The notes under the pieces: model-generated
What the model saw: the letters and a program-made list of their open reading frames with translations, nothing else
Told to the model about the DNA's origin: nothing
The model's database searches: none
Made by a program: the position numbers and the translations under genes
Shown here: piece by piece, positions 26,065 to 35,178 of the stretch
Position numbering within the stretch: the stretch's first letter is position 1
How the letters are laid out: each line of letters begins with the position of its first letter
DNA from: Methylibium rhizosphaerae
GTDB taxonomy: Bacteria > Pseudomonadota > Gammaproteobacteria > Burkholderiales > Burkholderiaceae_C
Direction of reading: 5' to 3'
Assembly: GCF_006386545.1 (NCBI RefSeq)
Contig: NZ_SWAR01000025.1
Coordinates: 25,571-89,570 of the forward strand
Length of the DNA: 64,000 bases

Positions 26065-27099
26065 ATGAATCTCTGCAGCTATCGAGCGGCGGCGGCCGCA
26101 GTCGCCCTGCTCGCCGCCGGCTCGGCGGCCCAGGCCCAAGGCTCCGGCCAGCTCAATGTCGTCTGCTCGGTGCAGGACGAATGGTGCTCGATGATGAGTT
26201 CGGCCTTCGCCCGCAGCTCGGGCATCAAGGTCAACGTGCTCAAGCGCGGCAGCGGCGAAGCGCTCGCGCAGCTGATCGCCGAGCGGGCCAACCCGAAGAC
26301 CGACCTGTGGTTCGGTGGCACCGGCGACCCGCACCTGCAGGCCGCCGAGCAGGACCTCACGCTGGAGTACAAGTCGCCCAGCCTGCCTCAGCTGCACCCG
26401 TGGGCGCAGGCCCAGGCGCAGCAGTCGGGCTGGCGCACCGTGGGCGTGTATTCGGGGCCGCTGGGCTTCGGCTTCAACACCGAGCTGCTGGCCAAGAAGA
26501 AGCTCGCCGCGCCCAGGTGCTGGAAGGACCTGCTGGCCCCCGAGCTGAAGGGCGAGGTGCAGGTGGCCAACCCGGCCAGCTCGGGCACGGCCTACACGAT
26601 GATCGCCACCATCGTGCAGCTCATGGGCGAGGACAAGGCCTACGAGTACCTCAAGGGCCTGCACAGGAACGTCAGCCAATACACCCGCTCCGGCACCGGC
26701 CCCATCAAGGCGGCGGCACGCGGCGAGACCACGGTGTCGATCAGCTTCGTGCACGACGCCCCCGGCGAGCAGATGCAGGGCTTTCCGGTGGCCACCTCCA
26801 CGCCCTGCGAAGGCACCGGCGCCGAGATCGGCTCCATGTCCATCATCAAGGGCGCGCGCAACCTCGACAACGCGAAGAAGTTCTACGAATGGGCGCTCAC
26901 GCCGAATGCGCAGCAGCTCGGCGTGGCGGCCAAGCAGTTCCAGCTGCCGTCGAACAAGAACACGCCGCTGGACAGCCGCATCCCCGACTTCCGCACCATC
27001 AAGTTCATCCACTACGACTACGCGAAATACGGCAAGTCGGCCGAGCGCAAGCGCCTGATCGAGCGCTGGGAGCGCGAGGTCAACTCGCTGCCTCGGTGA
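26065..27099 (+). CDS. Periplasmic binding protein of Fe(III)/phosphonate-type ABC importer
   Basis: This 344-residue solute-binding protein delivers substrate to the permease encoded next. The signal peptide covers residues 1-25 (AAAVALLAAGSAAQA). The mature part starts with LNVVCSVQDEWCSMMSSAF, the class of SBP_bac_6/FbpA-AfuA proteins. It carries the family segments ERANPKTDLWFGGTGDPH and NPASSGTAYTMIA. GAGGAG stands 8 bases before the ATG. The tyrosine pair that binds iron in true FbpA proteins is not clearly present. The ligand could be Fe(III), an organophosphate or another anion. It forms one transcription unit with the permease and ATPase. Confidence 0.88.
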   Translation: MNLCSYRAAAAAVALLAAGSAAQAQGSGQLNVVCSVQDEWCSMMSSAFARSSGIKVNVLKRGSGEALAQLIAERANPKTDLWFGGTGDPHLQAAEQDLTLEYKSPSLPQLHPWAQAQAQQSGWRTVGVYSGPLGFGFNTELLAKKKLAAPRCWKDLLAPELKGEVQVANPASSGTAYTMIATIVQLMGEDKAYEYLKGLHRNVSQYTRSGTGPIKAAARGETTVSISFVHDAPGEQMQGFPVATSTPCEGTGAEIGSMSIIKGARNLDNAKKFYEWALTPNAQQLGVAAKQFQLPSNKNTPLDSRIPDFRTIKFIHYDYAKYGKSAERKRLIERWEREVNSLPR

Positions 27100-27105
27100 T
27101 GTAGA

Positions 27106-27190
27106 CCACCCCCGTAGCGGCTTCGCCGCTCCCCCTCAAGGGGGCGACGCCAGCGGACCGGCAAAGCCGGATCCGCGGCGTCCGCCGGGG
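27106..27190. repeat. Mosaic palindromic intergenic repeat
   Basis: Three adjacent small hairpins lie between the binding-protein and permease genes: AGCGGC-TTC-GCCGCT (27116-27130), CCCCCT-CA-AGGGGG (27131-27144) and CCGGC-AAA-GCCGG (27158-27170). Sequences of this build (CCCCTCAAGGGGGCG with flanking AGCGGACCGG) are familiar as dispersed repeats in Burkholderiales genomes. It may act as a processing or attenuation point that keeps binding-protein mRNA in excess. Confidence 0.7.
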
Positions 27191-27249
27191 CTGCAGCCGC
27201 TGGACGCGGCGCAGCAACTCAGAGACAGAGAGAAGAAGGCAATCACGCC

Positions 27250-29484
27250 ATGGACTTTCGCAACAACAAGGCCATCGTCGTCTGGGCGCTGCTCGGCCTG
27301 GCCGCCTTTGTGCTGCTGCCCTGGTACCAGCTGCCCGAGGGGCTGCTGGCCCTCCGCCCGGGTGAGCTGGCGGGCGGCCACGACACCTCCTCGGCACTGG
27401 CCCAGGTGCTGCTGCATCGGCGCGGCTGGCTGGTCTGGGGCGCTGCGGCGCTGGTCGTCGGCCTGGCCGCGGCCGCGCTCGCGCCGGGCCGCATGCAGGG
27501 GCAGGTGCTGCTGGCCAGCGGCGTGCTGGGCCTGGTCGCCTTGCTGGCCCAGGGCTTTGCCATCGGGCTGCAGAGCGGCGGCATCGCCTGGCTGGCCCCC
27601 TGGTTCGCCGGGGCGGAGCCGGCCACGCAACCCGGCTTCGGCTGGGGTGCCACGCTGGTGCTGGCCGCGCTGCTGCTGCAGATCGCCTTCGGCCTGGCGC
27701 GGCTGGGCGCCTTCCGCGGCGACCTGTTCGTCTCGGGCGCGGTGGTCGCCAGCGGCAGCCTGCTGCTGCTGTTCGTGGCCTTCCCGGTGATGCGCGCGCT
27801 GGCCGGTGCGTTTGTCGAAGAGGGCGGCCAGTGGAGCTTCACCGCCGGCTGGTCGCGCATCGCCAACGAGCGCATCTGGGGCCTGGGCTGCGTGACCACC
27901 GGCGCGGCCTGCGGCGTGGCCTGGAACACGCTGTTCCTGGCGGTGCTCACCGGCGCCAGCACCACGGTGCTGGGCACCTTGCTCGCGCTGATCGAAGACC
28001 GCAGCGACTCGCGCGTGCGGCGCGTGCTGCGCCTGCTCGCGCCGCTGCCCATCATCACGCCGCCGTTCGTGGTGGGCCTCGGGCTCATCCTGCTGTTCGG
28101 CCGCGCCGGGCTGGTGAACCAGTTCCTCGAATGGGCCTTCGGCATCACGCCGGGGCGCTGGTTCTACGGCTGGTTCGGCGTGTGGCTGGCGCAGCTGTTC
28201 GCCTTCACGCCCATTGCCTTCCTCATCGTGCGCGGCGTGGTGCAGGGCATCAGCCCCTCGCTCGAGGAAGCCTCGCAGACGCTGCGCGCGAGCCCGTGGC
28301 GCACGTTCCGCCATGTGACCTTTCCGCTGATGCTGCCGGGGCTGGCCAACGCCTTCCTGGTGGGCTTCATCGAGAGCATTGCCGACTTCGGCAACCCCAT
28401 CGTGGCCGGCGGGCAGTTCTCGGTGCTTTCCACCGAGATCTTCTTCGCCATCGTGGGCGCGCAGTTCGACCAGGGGCGTGCCGCGGCGCTCGCATGGATC
28501 CTCACGCTGTTCGCGCTGGGCGTGTTCGCGCTGCAGCGCGGCGTGCTCGGCAAGCGCAACTTCACCACCGTGTCGGGCAAGGGCGATGCGGGCATCTCGA
28601 TGCGGCTGCCCGACGGCCTGCGCCGCGTGGCGCTGGCGGTGGCCATCCCGTGGCTGGCCTTCACCCTGGTGGTCTACCTGTTCGCCTTCAGCGGCGGCTT
28701 CGTGCAGACCTGGGGGCGCAACTACTCGCCCACGCTGGCGCACTTCCAGAACGCGTTCGGCATCGCCGTCGAGGGCGGCTCGCTCATCTGGCAGGGCATT
28801 GCCTGGGACTCCCTGTTCACCACGGTGAAGCTGGCGGCTGCCGCAGCGCCGTTGACCGCCGGGCTGGGCCTCCTGATCGCCTGGCTGCTGGCGCGTCTGC
28901 AGTTTCGGGGGCAGGGCGCCTTCGAGTTCTCGGCGCTGATGGCATTCGCCATTCCGGGCACGGTGCTGGGCGTGAGCTACATCCTCGCCTTCAACGTGCC
29001 GCCGTTCGAGCTCACCGGCAGCGGGCTCATCATCGTGATGTGCTTCATGTTCCGCAACCTGCCGGTGGGCGTGCGGGCGGGTTCTGCCGCCTTCAGGCAG
29101 CTGGACAAGTCGCTCGACGAGGCCTCGCTGATGCTGCGCGCCTCCACCGCCCGCACGCTGTGGAACGTGGTGCTGCCGCTGCTGAAGCCGGCAGTGGCAG
29201 CCTCCCTGATCTACAGCTTCGTGCGGGCCATGACCACCGTGTCGGCGGTGATCTTCCTGGTCACCGCGCAGACCGAACTGGCCACCACCTTCATCATCGG
29301 CCGCGTCGGGCAGGGCGATTACGGCGTGGCGCTGGCCTACAGCACCGCGCTCATCGTGCTGATGGCGCTGGCCACGGCCGCCATCCAGTGGATCGTGGGC
29401 GACCGCAAGCTCGGCCGGCGCGAGGCGGCGGCGGCCGAAACCGCCCCGGCACAGCCGGCGCTCGCGCCGCAGCGCGCACTCTGA
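27250..29484 (+). CDS. ABC importer permease, two permease halves fused (FbpB-type)
   Basis: This 744-residue inner-membrane permease has about 14 hydrophobic segments. The two permease halves each carry an EAA-type coupling loop: SLEEASQTLRASPWRTFRHV (about residues 337-356) and KSLDEASLMLRASTARTLWN (about 619-638). This fused arrangement is typical of the Fe(III) (FbpB/SfuB) transporter family. An extra hydrophobic N-terminal region (residues 12-190) precedes the first half and is longer than in classical FbpB (about 500-550 residues), resembling the extended permeases of some proteobacterial organophosphate/iron importers. The ATPase gene follows after 26 bases. Confidence 0.9.
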   Translation: MDFRNNKAIVVWALLGLAAFVLLPWYQLPEGLLALRPGELAGGHDTSSALAQVLLHRRGWLVWGAAALVVGLAAAALAPGRMQGQVLLASGVLGLVALLAQGFAIGLQSGGIAWLAPWFAGAEPATQPGFGWGATLVLAALLLQIAFGLARLGAFRGDLFVSGAVVASGSLLLLFVAFPVMRALAGAFVEEGGQWSFTAGWSRIANERIWGLGCVTTGAACGVAWNTLFLAVLTGASTTVLGTLLALIEDRSDSRVRRVLRLLAPLPIITPPFVVGLGLILLFGRAGLVNQFLEWAFGITPGRWFYGWFGVWLAQLFAFTPIAFLIVRGVVQGISPSLEEASQTLRASPWRTFRHVTFPLMLPGLANAFLVGFIESIADFGNPIVAGGQFSVLSTEIFFAIVGAQFDQGRAAALAWILTLFALGVFALQRGVLGKRNFTTVSGKGDAGISMRLPDGLRRVALAVAIPWLAFTLVVYLFAFSGGFVQTWGRNYSPTLAHFQNAFGIAVEGGSLIWQGIAWDSLFTTVKLAAAAAPLTAGLGLLIAWLLARLQFRGQGAFEFSALMAFAIPGTVLGVSYILAFNVPPFELTGSGLIIVMCFMFRNLPVGVRAGSAAFRQLDKSLDEASLMLRASTARTLWNVVLPLLKPAVAASLIYSFVRAMTTVSAVIFLVTAQTELATTFIIGRVGQGDYGVALAYSTALIVLMALATAAIQWIVGDRKLGRREAAAAETAPAQPALAPQRAL

Positions 29485-29510
29485 CTGACTCCCAGGAAGG
29501 AAAGACAACG

Positions 29511-30560
29511 ATGTACGGCATTGAATTCCGCAACGTCTCCAAACGCTACGGCAGCTCAGCGGATGCGCCACTGGCCGTTCGCAACATCAGCTTCGGTGTG
29601 GAGAAGGGCAGCCTCACCACCATCCTCGGGCCGTCGGGCTGCGGCAAGACCACCACGCTGCGCATGATCGCGGGGCTGGAGTCGCCCACGTCGGGGCAGA
29701 TCTTCATCGACGGCCGCGACGTCACCACCCTCGGACCGGCGCAGCGCAACGTGAGCCTGGTGTTCCAGAGCTATGCGCTGTTCCCGCACATGAACGTCAT
29801 CGAGAACGTGTCGTACGGGCTGCGCATGTCGGGCCTTGCGGTGGACCAGGCCCGTGCCAAGGCCGCGGTGATGCTCGAGACAGTGGGCCTGCGCGGTCTC
29901 GACGCCCGCATGCCGAGCGAGCTGTCCGGCGGCCAGCAGCAGCGGGTGGCACTGGCCCGGGCGCTGGCCCTGGAGCCGGCGGTGCTGTTGTTCGACGAGC
30001 CGCTGTCGAACCTCGATGCCAGGCTGCGCCGCTCGATGCGCGAGGAGATCCGCTCGCTGCAGCAGCGCCTGTCGCTCACCGTGGCCTACGTCACCCACGA
30101 CCAGAGCGAGGCCCTGGCGGTGAGCGACCAGATCATCGTGATGGACCAGGGCGTCATCGCGCAGTCGGGCACACCGCATGAGCTGTACGAGTCGCCGCAG
30201 TCCGAATTCGTGGCCGGCTTCATGGGCGAGGCGATGCTGTTCGACGGCGTATGTCAGCCCGACGGGCAGGTGTCGCTCGGCTCGCTCTCCATCAGGCCTG
30301 CCACACCGGTGCAACCCGGGCCGGTGAAGATCGCGGTGCGGCCCGAAGCCTGGGTCATCGGGCCGGTGAGCAACTCCGGTCTGGCGGCGCGGGTCGTCAA
30401 GCAGACCTACGTGGGCAGCGTCATGGAATACACCCTCGGCAGCCTGCTGGGCGACATCTTCGTCGTCTCGCCGGATGTGAAGCAGCCGCTGTCGCGAGGC
30501 GCGCCGGTGAGCCTCCACCTTGCCGACCACGGCGTCTCCGTCGTGGCGGTGCGGAGCTGA
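29511..30560 (+). CDS. ABC importer ATPase (FbpC/PotA-type)
   Basis: This 349-residue ATP-hydrolysing subunit belongs to the preceding importer. The nucleotide-binding domain holds Walker A (GPSGCGKTTTLRMIAG), the Q-loop (LVFQSYALFPHMNV), the signature LSGGQQQRVALARAL, Walker B (VLLFDEPLSNLD) and the switch His (YVTHDQSEALAV). The C-terminal 100 residues form a TOBE-type regulatory domain (VKIAVRPEAWVIG). AGGAAGGA precedes the ATG at 29511. Sequence class alone fits Fe(III), spermidine or phosphonate importers, so substrate must come from the binding protein. Confidence 0.94.
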   Translation: MYGIEFRNVSKRYGSSADAPLAVRNISFGVEKGSLTTILGPSGCGKTTTLRMIAGLESPTSGQIFIDGRDVTTLGPAQRNVSLVFQSYALFPHMNVIENVSYGLRMSGLAVDQARAKAAVMLETVGLRGLDARMPSELSGGQQQRVALARALALEPAVLLFDEPLSNLDARLRRSMREEIRSLQQRLSLTVAYVTHDQSEALAVSDQIIVMDQGVIAQSGTPHELYESPQSEFVAGFMGEAMLFDGVCQPDGQVSLGSLSIRPATPVQPGPVKIAVRPEAWVIGPVSNSGLAARVVKQTYVGSVMEYTLGSLLGDIFVVSPDVKQPLSRGAPVSLHLADHGVSVVAVRS

Positions 30561-30597
30561 ACCTTGTTCTTCTGAACCATCCGAAAGGCAGGCAGCC

Positions 30598-31434
30598 ATG
30601 CATGGCGAAGACATGACCCTCTGCGCATCGGCGGCGCCGGTGCTGTACGCGGAGCAGGACCTGTTGTCGCCGCCGCCCGGCGGCACCGAACTGCCTCGCA
30701 TGCCGAGCGTGGTGAACGACCTGCTGAGCGCCAGCAGCGGCGAGGAGCGGCAGCGCCTCGTGCGCGCGATGCTCCACGCCATCGGCTTCGAGTGGCTGGG
30801 CTACGGCACGGTGTGCCAGCACCGCTCGCGTTCGCTGCCGCAGAGCTTCTTCACCAGCTATGGCCACCCGGCGTGGACGCGCCGCTACTTCGACGAGCGC
30901 TACTACGAGGTGGATTCCCGTCACCAGGACGCGCCGTGTTCCAGCCTGCCGCTGCTGTGGGACATCGACCACCTCGCGGCTTCGGTCAACAGCGTGCGAT
31001 CGACGCCGCATCGCCGGCGCTTCCTCGACGACTTCCGCGACAGCGGCATCAGGAGCGGCGTGTTCTTCAGCCTGGCATCGCCCACGCGCGCCAACGAGCG
31101 CACGGTCATCAGCCTGATGTCGAGTTCGCCGAACCGGCAGTGGATCGTCGACAGCGTGCTGGGCCAGGCGCTCACGCTGGCGCTGAGCGTGCACGAGTGC
31201 CTGGCGCAGCGCAGCCCGGTGCTGACCGGAAAGCCCGGCACCGGCGCGGGCATGCCGCGCACTCAGCAGCACATCCTCAACTACCTGATCCAGGGCCGCA
31301 GCGACAAGGAGATCGCCTATCACCTGAAGCTGTCGGAGCACACGGTGGACTACCACATGCGCCAGCTGCGCAGGCGCTTCGCCGCCCGCAACCGCGTACA
31401 GCTGGTCAACGCGGCCATCGAGGCCGCGGCCTAG
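30598..31434 (+). CDS. LuxR-type regulator with AHL-binding-like domain (solo 1)
   Basis: This 278-residue transcription factor has an N-terminal autoinducer-binding-like domain (about 45-200). It keeps the W-x-x-Y and Y...D...W pattern of that family (FEWLGYG, HPAWTRRYFDERYYEVDSRH, LLWD). The C-terminal LuxR/GerE helix-turn-helix (about 215-275) has ILNYLIQGRSDKEIAYHLKL and HTVDYHMRQLRRRF. No luxI-type synthase is in the window, so it counts as a LuxR solo. It is closely similar in layout to the oppositely oriented regulator across the palindrome. GAAAGGCAGGCAGCC precedes the ATG at 30598. Whether it responds to AHLs or plant or other signals cannot be told. Confidence 0.88.
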   Translation: MHGEDMTLCASAAPVLYAEQDLLSPPPGGTELPRMPSVVNDLLSASSGEERQRLVRAMLHAIGFEWLGYGTVCQHRSRSLPQSFFTSYGHPAWTRRYFDERYYEVDSRHQDAPCSSLPLLWDIDHLAASVNSVRSTPHRRRFLDDFRDSGIRSGVFFSLASPTRANERTVISLMSSSPNRQWIVDSVLGQALTLALSVHECLAQRSPVLTGKPGTGAGMPRTQQHILNYLIQGRSDKEIAYHLKLSEHTVDYHMRQLRRRFAARNRVQLVNAAIEAAA

Positions 31435-31607
31435 GGCCCGTTGACGCTATTTGGAGCCTCACGTGACCCAGGAAACGGGCGCCATCAAGGCGCAAAGCGG
31501 AAGCGGGGCGACTCCCCCGCTGAGCATTTGCAACGCGGAGGGCGCCCGTTTCCTGGGATCACCCCCAGGGACCCAAGCGTGAGGCTCCAAATAGCGTTAA
31601 CAGGCCC
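31434..31607. repeat. 174-bp nested palindrome between convergent luxR-type genes
   Basis: The outer arms, 31434-31463 and 31578-31607, are inverted copies matching at 28 of 30 bases. The inner arms, 31467-31483 and 31541-31557 (CCCAGGAAACGGGCGCC), match perfectly. The centre holds a further AGCGGGG/CCCCGCT hairpin near 31501. The transcript would fold into one long stem, suitable as a bidirectional terminator. Length and symmetry also resemble a MITE-like element. No reading frame is inside. Confidence 0.8.
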
Positions 31608-31612
31608 TGTGC

Positions 31613-32521
31613 TCAGATGTCGAGGTTCTGCGCCGCCTGCATCAACTGCACCCGGTTGCGCACCGCAAAGCGCCGGCGCAGCTGGCGCATGTGGTAGTCG
31701 ACGTTGTGCAGCGTGAGGTTCAGCCGCGCGGCGATTTCCTTGTCGCCCATGCCCAGCGACACGCACACCAGGATGTCTCGCTGGATGGGCGTGAGCTTCG
31801 GCTGCTGCGCGGCGGGCGCTTCGGCCGCCTGGGGCGCGCCGGCATAGCGCGTGTAGAACTCGTGCAGGCACAGCGACAGCGTGAGCACCTGGCCGAGCAG
31901 GCCATCGCCCATCCAGGCCGCTCCGGGCGTGCGCGACAGCAGGCTGATGAAGTGGCGCTCCGGGCCCGATGCTGCGGGCAGTGCGAACAGCACGCCGCTG
32001 CGCATGCCGGTCTCGGCCAGTTCGGCCACGAAACGCCGCAGCCGTGACTCGGCCACGCTGCCGGCCGCCTGGGCGGCCAGCTGGTCGATGCACCACACCG
32101 CCGGCAGGCTGGAACGCAGCGCGACCGACAGGCGTGGGTCTTCTTCGTGATAGCCCTCGCCGAAGTAGCGCTCGGCCCAGCGCCGGTCGGCATAGGTCGT
32201 GCAGAACGACAGCGGCACCGCATGGGTGCCCAGCTGGATGAGCCGGCCATAGCCCAGCCATTCGAAGCCCAGCGAATGCACCAGCGTGCTGACCGCCCGG
32301 CGGCGCTCGGTGATGCTCTCGGCGGCCAGCAGCGATGCCAGCAACGAAGGCTGTGCCGGCACGCTGCCCGGCGGCAGGCCCGCGGACGCGGGCTCTTCGT
32401 GCAGCATCACCGGCGAAGGTGTCCTCATGCCGGGCTTGCTGGTTGTCGATGCAACGGTCCTGCGTGCAGCAGCCATCTGCCGCTGGGGCAGGACCGCGTC
32501 GTACCACATGACGATTCCCAC
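31613..32521 (-). CDS. LuxR-type regulator with AHL-binding-like domain (solo 2)
   Basis: This 302-residue transcription factor is a paralogue of the convergent regulator across the palindrome. The ligand-domain pattern is FEWLGYG, then RRWAERYFGEGYHEEDPR and VWCIDQL. The helix-turn-helix has ILVCVSLGMGDKEIAARLNL and HNVDYHMRQLRRRFAVRNR, nearly the same recognition helix as its neighbour. The start is GTG at 32521, because AGGAGG stands exactly 5 bases upstream; the ATG four codons later lacks such a site. No synthase gene is nearby. The near-identical recognition helices suggest that the two proteins share binding sites or cross-regulate. Confidence 0.88.
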   Translation of the reverse strand: MGIVMWYDAVLPQRQMAAARRTVASTTSKPGMRTPSPVMLHEEPASAGLPPGSVPAQPSLLASLLAAESITERRRAVSTLVHSLGFEWLGYGRLIQLGTHAVPLSFCTTYADRRWAERYFGEGYHEEDPRLSVALRSSLPAVWCIDQLAAQAAGSVAESRLRRFVAELAETGMRSGVLFALPAASGPERHFISLLSRTPGAAWMGDGLLGQVLTLSLCLHEFYTRYAGAPQAAEAPAAQQPKLTPIQRDILVCVSLGMGDKEIAARLNLTLHNVDYHMRQLRRRFAVRNRVQLMQAAQNLDI

Positions 32522-32661
32522 GGCGACCTCCTGTCGCTTTTCAACGCTCGATATCCCTGAATGCGGAAATCGAAACGTGAAAAGCTCACGGAGTTGCAGT
32601 TCGATACGCCTGCGTGCGGACGGGTCGTTGTCCGAACGCGCGTTCTTGATCGAACCCTGCG

Positions 32662-35178
32662 TCAGGCGCAGCGCTTCAGCGCCTTTTGCACCACCTGCGG
32701 GCCGTCGCGCTCGTCGGGAATGGCTTGCCGCTCATGGTTGGACTGAAGGACCGGCAGTGCTTCGCGCCACCGCTGGCAGGCCGAGCGCAGATCGGCCTGG
32801 CGGCGCAACGGTTCGCGAGCCTGCTGGGCACGCAGCTGCAGCGCATTGCCGGCAACGTAGAGGGCCCAGCCGACGTAGTACTGGGTGCGTACGCTCTGCA
32901 GCTCGGTCGGCGGCAGCCGTTCGTGCACCCGCACCGCGGCTTCGGCGGCGGCCACCGCGCCTTCGGCATCGCCGATGTCGATGAGGGTCTCGGCCAGCGA
33001 AGCCTGGGCTTCCCCCACGCCCTTGATGGAACGCACGTCGTTGGGACTGCGCTGCAGCAGCCGCTGTTCGATCTCCAGCGACCGGCGCTGGAACTCCACC
33101 GCCTCGGTCCGGCGCCCCATGCGCAGCAGCGCGTCGCCGGCGTGGCTCAGCATCTTGGCGTAGTTGGGCGCGAGCACCAGGTGGTCGGGGTTGCGCTCGT
33201 AGGCAGGCGCCATCGCGGCGATGCCCTTGCGGATCTCGACCAGACCCCTGGCCTGCTGCTCGGGTGCCAGGTCACCGCCCATGAGCTGCAGGCCGCGCAG
33301 GCCGTACACCGCGGCCAGGTTGGCCACCACGTCGACGTCGTGCGGCATCAGCGCGAGAACCGCCTTCAGCTGCTCCTCGGCCAGCTTCGAGGTTTCGTGG
33401 AAGCGGGCGTCGTCGTCGTTGTGGAAGTACATCTGCGTGAGGTAGATGTACTGGTTGCCGAGCGCGCGCTGGTAGGCGGCGTTTTCCGGCGCGGCTGCAA
33501 TCAGGGCGCGTGCGATCCGCACTCCTTCTTCGTGGGTGGCCTGCGCCTCGGTGAACTTGGCCTCGTCGTCCAGCAGGCCGCCGATGCGGGTGTGCAGCAG
33601 CACCAGTTCATGCATGGCGGCCAGGCGGTGGGGGCTGCCCGGCACGGCGAGGGCGCTGGCCAGCTGCTGCGCATGCCGGTAGCTTTCCATCGCCTTCGGG
33701 CGCTGTCCGAAGTTGGACATGCTGGAGGCGCCCTGGATGTCGCCCACCTGGCGGTATCCGGCCGCGAGCTCGAGCTTCAGCGCCGGGTCGGCGCTGGCGT
33801 CTGGCCGCAGCTCTTCGAGGTAGCTGATGGCGGTGTCCAGCAGCTTCTTGCGCGCCGCCAGCGAGCCGGGCACTCGCTCTATGGCCTTGTACACGTCGAA
33901 GATGAACACGTTGGCCAGCTTGCGCACGCTGGCGAAGTGGCGCTCGGCCCGCGCGCGCTGGTGGGTCGCTTCATAAGCCTGGTAGGCGGCGAAGCTCAAG
34001 CCCGCCACCAGCGCCAGGTTGGCCACCAGCGCCGCCCCCACGGCCGCGCGATGGCGCAGCACGAAGCGCCCGGCCCGGTAGCTCCAGGCGCCACGGCGGG
34101 CCAGCACCGGCAGCCCCTCGAGATGCCGGAACAGGTCGTCGGCGAAGGCGTCCGCGCTGGGGTAGCGGTGTGCCGGTTCCTTGCGCAGCGCCATCAGGAC
34201 GACGGCGTCCAGGTCGCCCTTCAGGCGCTTTCGCAACGGCCGCCCGGCGGCCCTGTGGCTCGGCGGGGCCGGCTCCGTTTCGCAGATCGCCTTGGACAGC
34301 TCGTAGTCGCTGCCGGCGGCGTCGGCAGGGTAGGGGCTGGTGCCGCTGATCAACCGGTAGAGCACCACGCCGAGCGAAAAGACGTCGCTGGCGGGTGTGG
34401 CCGGCTCGGCCCGCACCTGCTCCGGACTCGCGTACTCGAGGGTCATCGCTCGCGGCATGGCGGCCGTCTCAGTGCCTGGCGCCGCCATCTGCCTCGCGAT
34501 GCCGAAGTCCACCAGCTTGACCACGCCGTCGCGCGTGACCAGGATGTTGGCCGGCTTCAGGTCGCGGTGGACCACGCCCTGGCGGTGCGCGTAGTGCACC
34601 ACCTGGCACACCGTGCGGAACAGGCGCAGCCGTTCCTCCACCGGCAATGAGCGGGCGTGGCAATAGGCATCGATGGGCTCGCCGGCGACGAGCTCCATCA
34701 CGAAGTAGGGCACCCCGTCGTCGGTGATGCCGCCGTCCATCACCTTGGCCAGGTGCGGGTGGTCCAGGCTGGCCAGGATGCGTCGTTCGGCCTTGAAGCG
34801 CGCCTCCAGCCCGGCACGGTCCAAGCCCTGCCGCATGAGCTTCACCGCCACCTGCTGCTGGAACTGGCCGTCGGCCCGCTCGGCCTGGTAAACCTGCCCC
34901 ATGCCGCCGCTGCCCAGCAGCGACAGCAGCCGGTAGGCGCCGACGCGGCGGCCGATCCACGGCGGCGCCTCGCCGGGGGTGTCGGCGGCCGGGTCGTCGA
35001 GCAGGCCGCCCGCCGCACCGGCGGCTGCCACGAGGGTGGAAAGTTCGGCGCGCAGCGCCGGGTCGCCGGCCGAGGCCTGCTCGATGAAGGCCTGGCGCTC
35101 GCGCAGCGGCTGCTCCAGCGCCTGCGCCAGCAGCGCCTTCACCCGCTCCCAGCGGGCCGTGTCCTGCATGGCCTTCAT
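32662..35178 (-). CDS. Ser/Thr protein kinase with TPR-like C-terminus (second kinase of ECF operon)
   Basis: This membrane-anchored PknB-type kinase of 838 residues has a cytosolic kinase domain at about 80-345. It includes the Gly-rich loop GSGGMGQVY, Lys113 (VAVK), the catalytic loop HRDLKPAN (Asp206), DFG at 224-226 and YASPEQ. One membrane helix (about 380-400, VGAALVANLALVAGLSFAAY) is followed by about 430 residues of helical TPR-like repeats (LGNQYIYLTQMYF, VVANLAAVYGLRGLQL). Those repeats would lie outside the inner membrane as sensor or scaffold. All catalytic residues are present. The start ATG overlaps the stop of the upstream kinase (ATGA), so the two are co-translated. The pair is about 45-50 percent alike by eye over the kinase and membrane region, which indicates tandem duplication. 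Confidence 0.94.
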   Translation of the reverse strand: MKAMQDTARWERVKALLAQALEQPLRERQAFIEQASAGDPALRAELSTLVAAAGAAGGLLDDPAADTPGEAPPWIGRRVGAYRLLSLLGSGGMGQVYQAERADGQFQQQVAVKLMRQGLDRAGLEARFKAERRILASLDHPHLAKVMDGGITDDGVPYFVMELVAGEPIDAYCHARSLPVEERLRLFRTVCQVVHYAHRQGVVHRDLKPANILVTRDGVVKLVDFGIARQMAAPGTETAAMPRAMTLEYASPEQVRAEPATPASDVFSLGVVLYRLISGTSPYPADAAGSDYELSKAICETEPAPPSHRAAGRPLRKRLKGDLDAVVLMALRKEPAHRYPSADAFADDLFRHLEGLPVLARRGAWSYRAGRFVLRHRAAVGAALVANLALVAGLSFAAYQAYEATHQRARAERHFASVRKLANVFIFDVYKAIERVPGSLAARKKLLDTAISYLEELRPDASADPALKLELAAGYRQVGDIQGASSMSNFGQRPKAMESYRHAQQLASALAVPGSPHRLAAMHELVLLHTRIGGLLDDEAKFTEAQATHEEGVRIARALIAAAPENAAYQRALGNQYIYLTQMYFHNDDDARFHETSKLAEEQLKAVLALMPHDVDVVANLAAVYGLRGLQLMGGDLAPEQQARGLVEIRKGIAAMAPAYERNPDHLVLAPNYAKMLSHAGDALLRMGRRTEAVEFQRRSLEIEQRLLQRSPNDVRSIKGVGEAQASLAETLIDIGDAEGAVAAAEAAVRVHERLPPTELQSVRTQYYVGWALYVAGNALQLRAQQAREPLRRQADLRSACQRWREALPVLQSNHERQAIPDERDGPQVVQKALKRCA

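Noticed and set aside
30598..32521. The LuxR pair as T3SS regulators.
   Set aside because: They are about 8 kb from the T3SS and separated from it by an unrelated uptake unit and a strong terminator; nothing in sequence links them.
32522..32661. lux box upstream of the leftward LuxR-type gene.
   Set aside because: No 18-20 bp dyad like the known lux boxes is visible in this gap.
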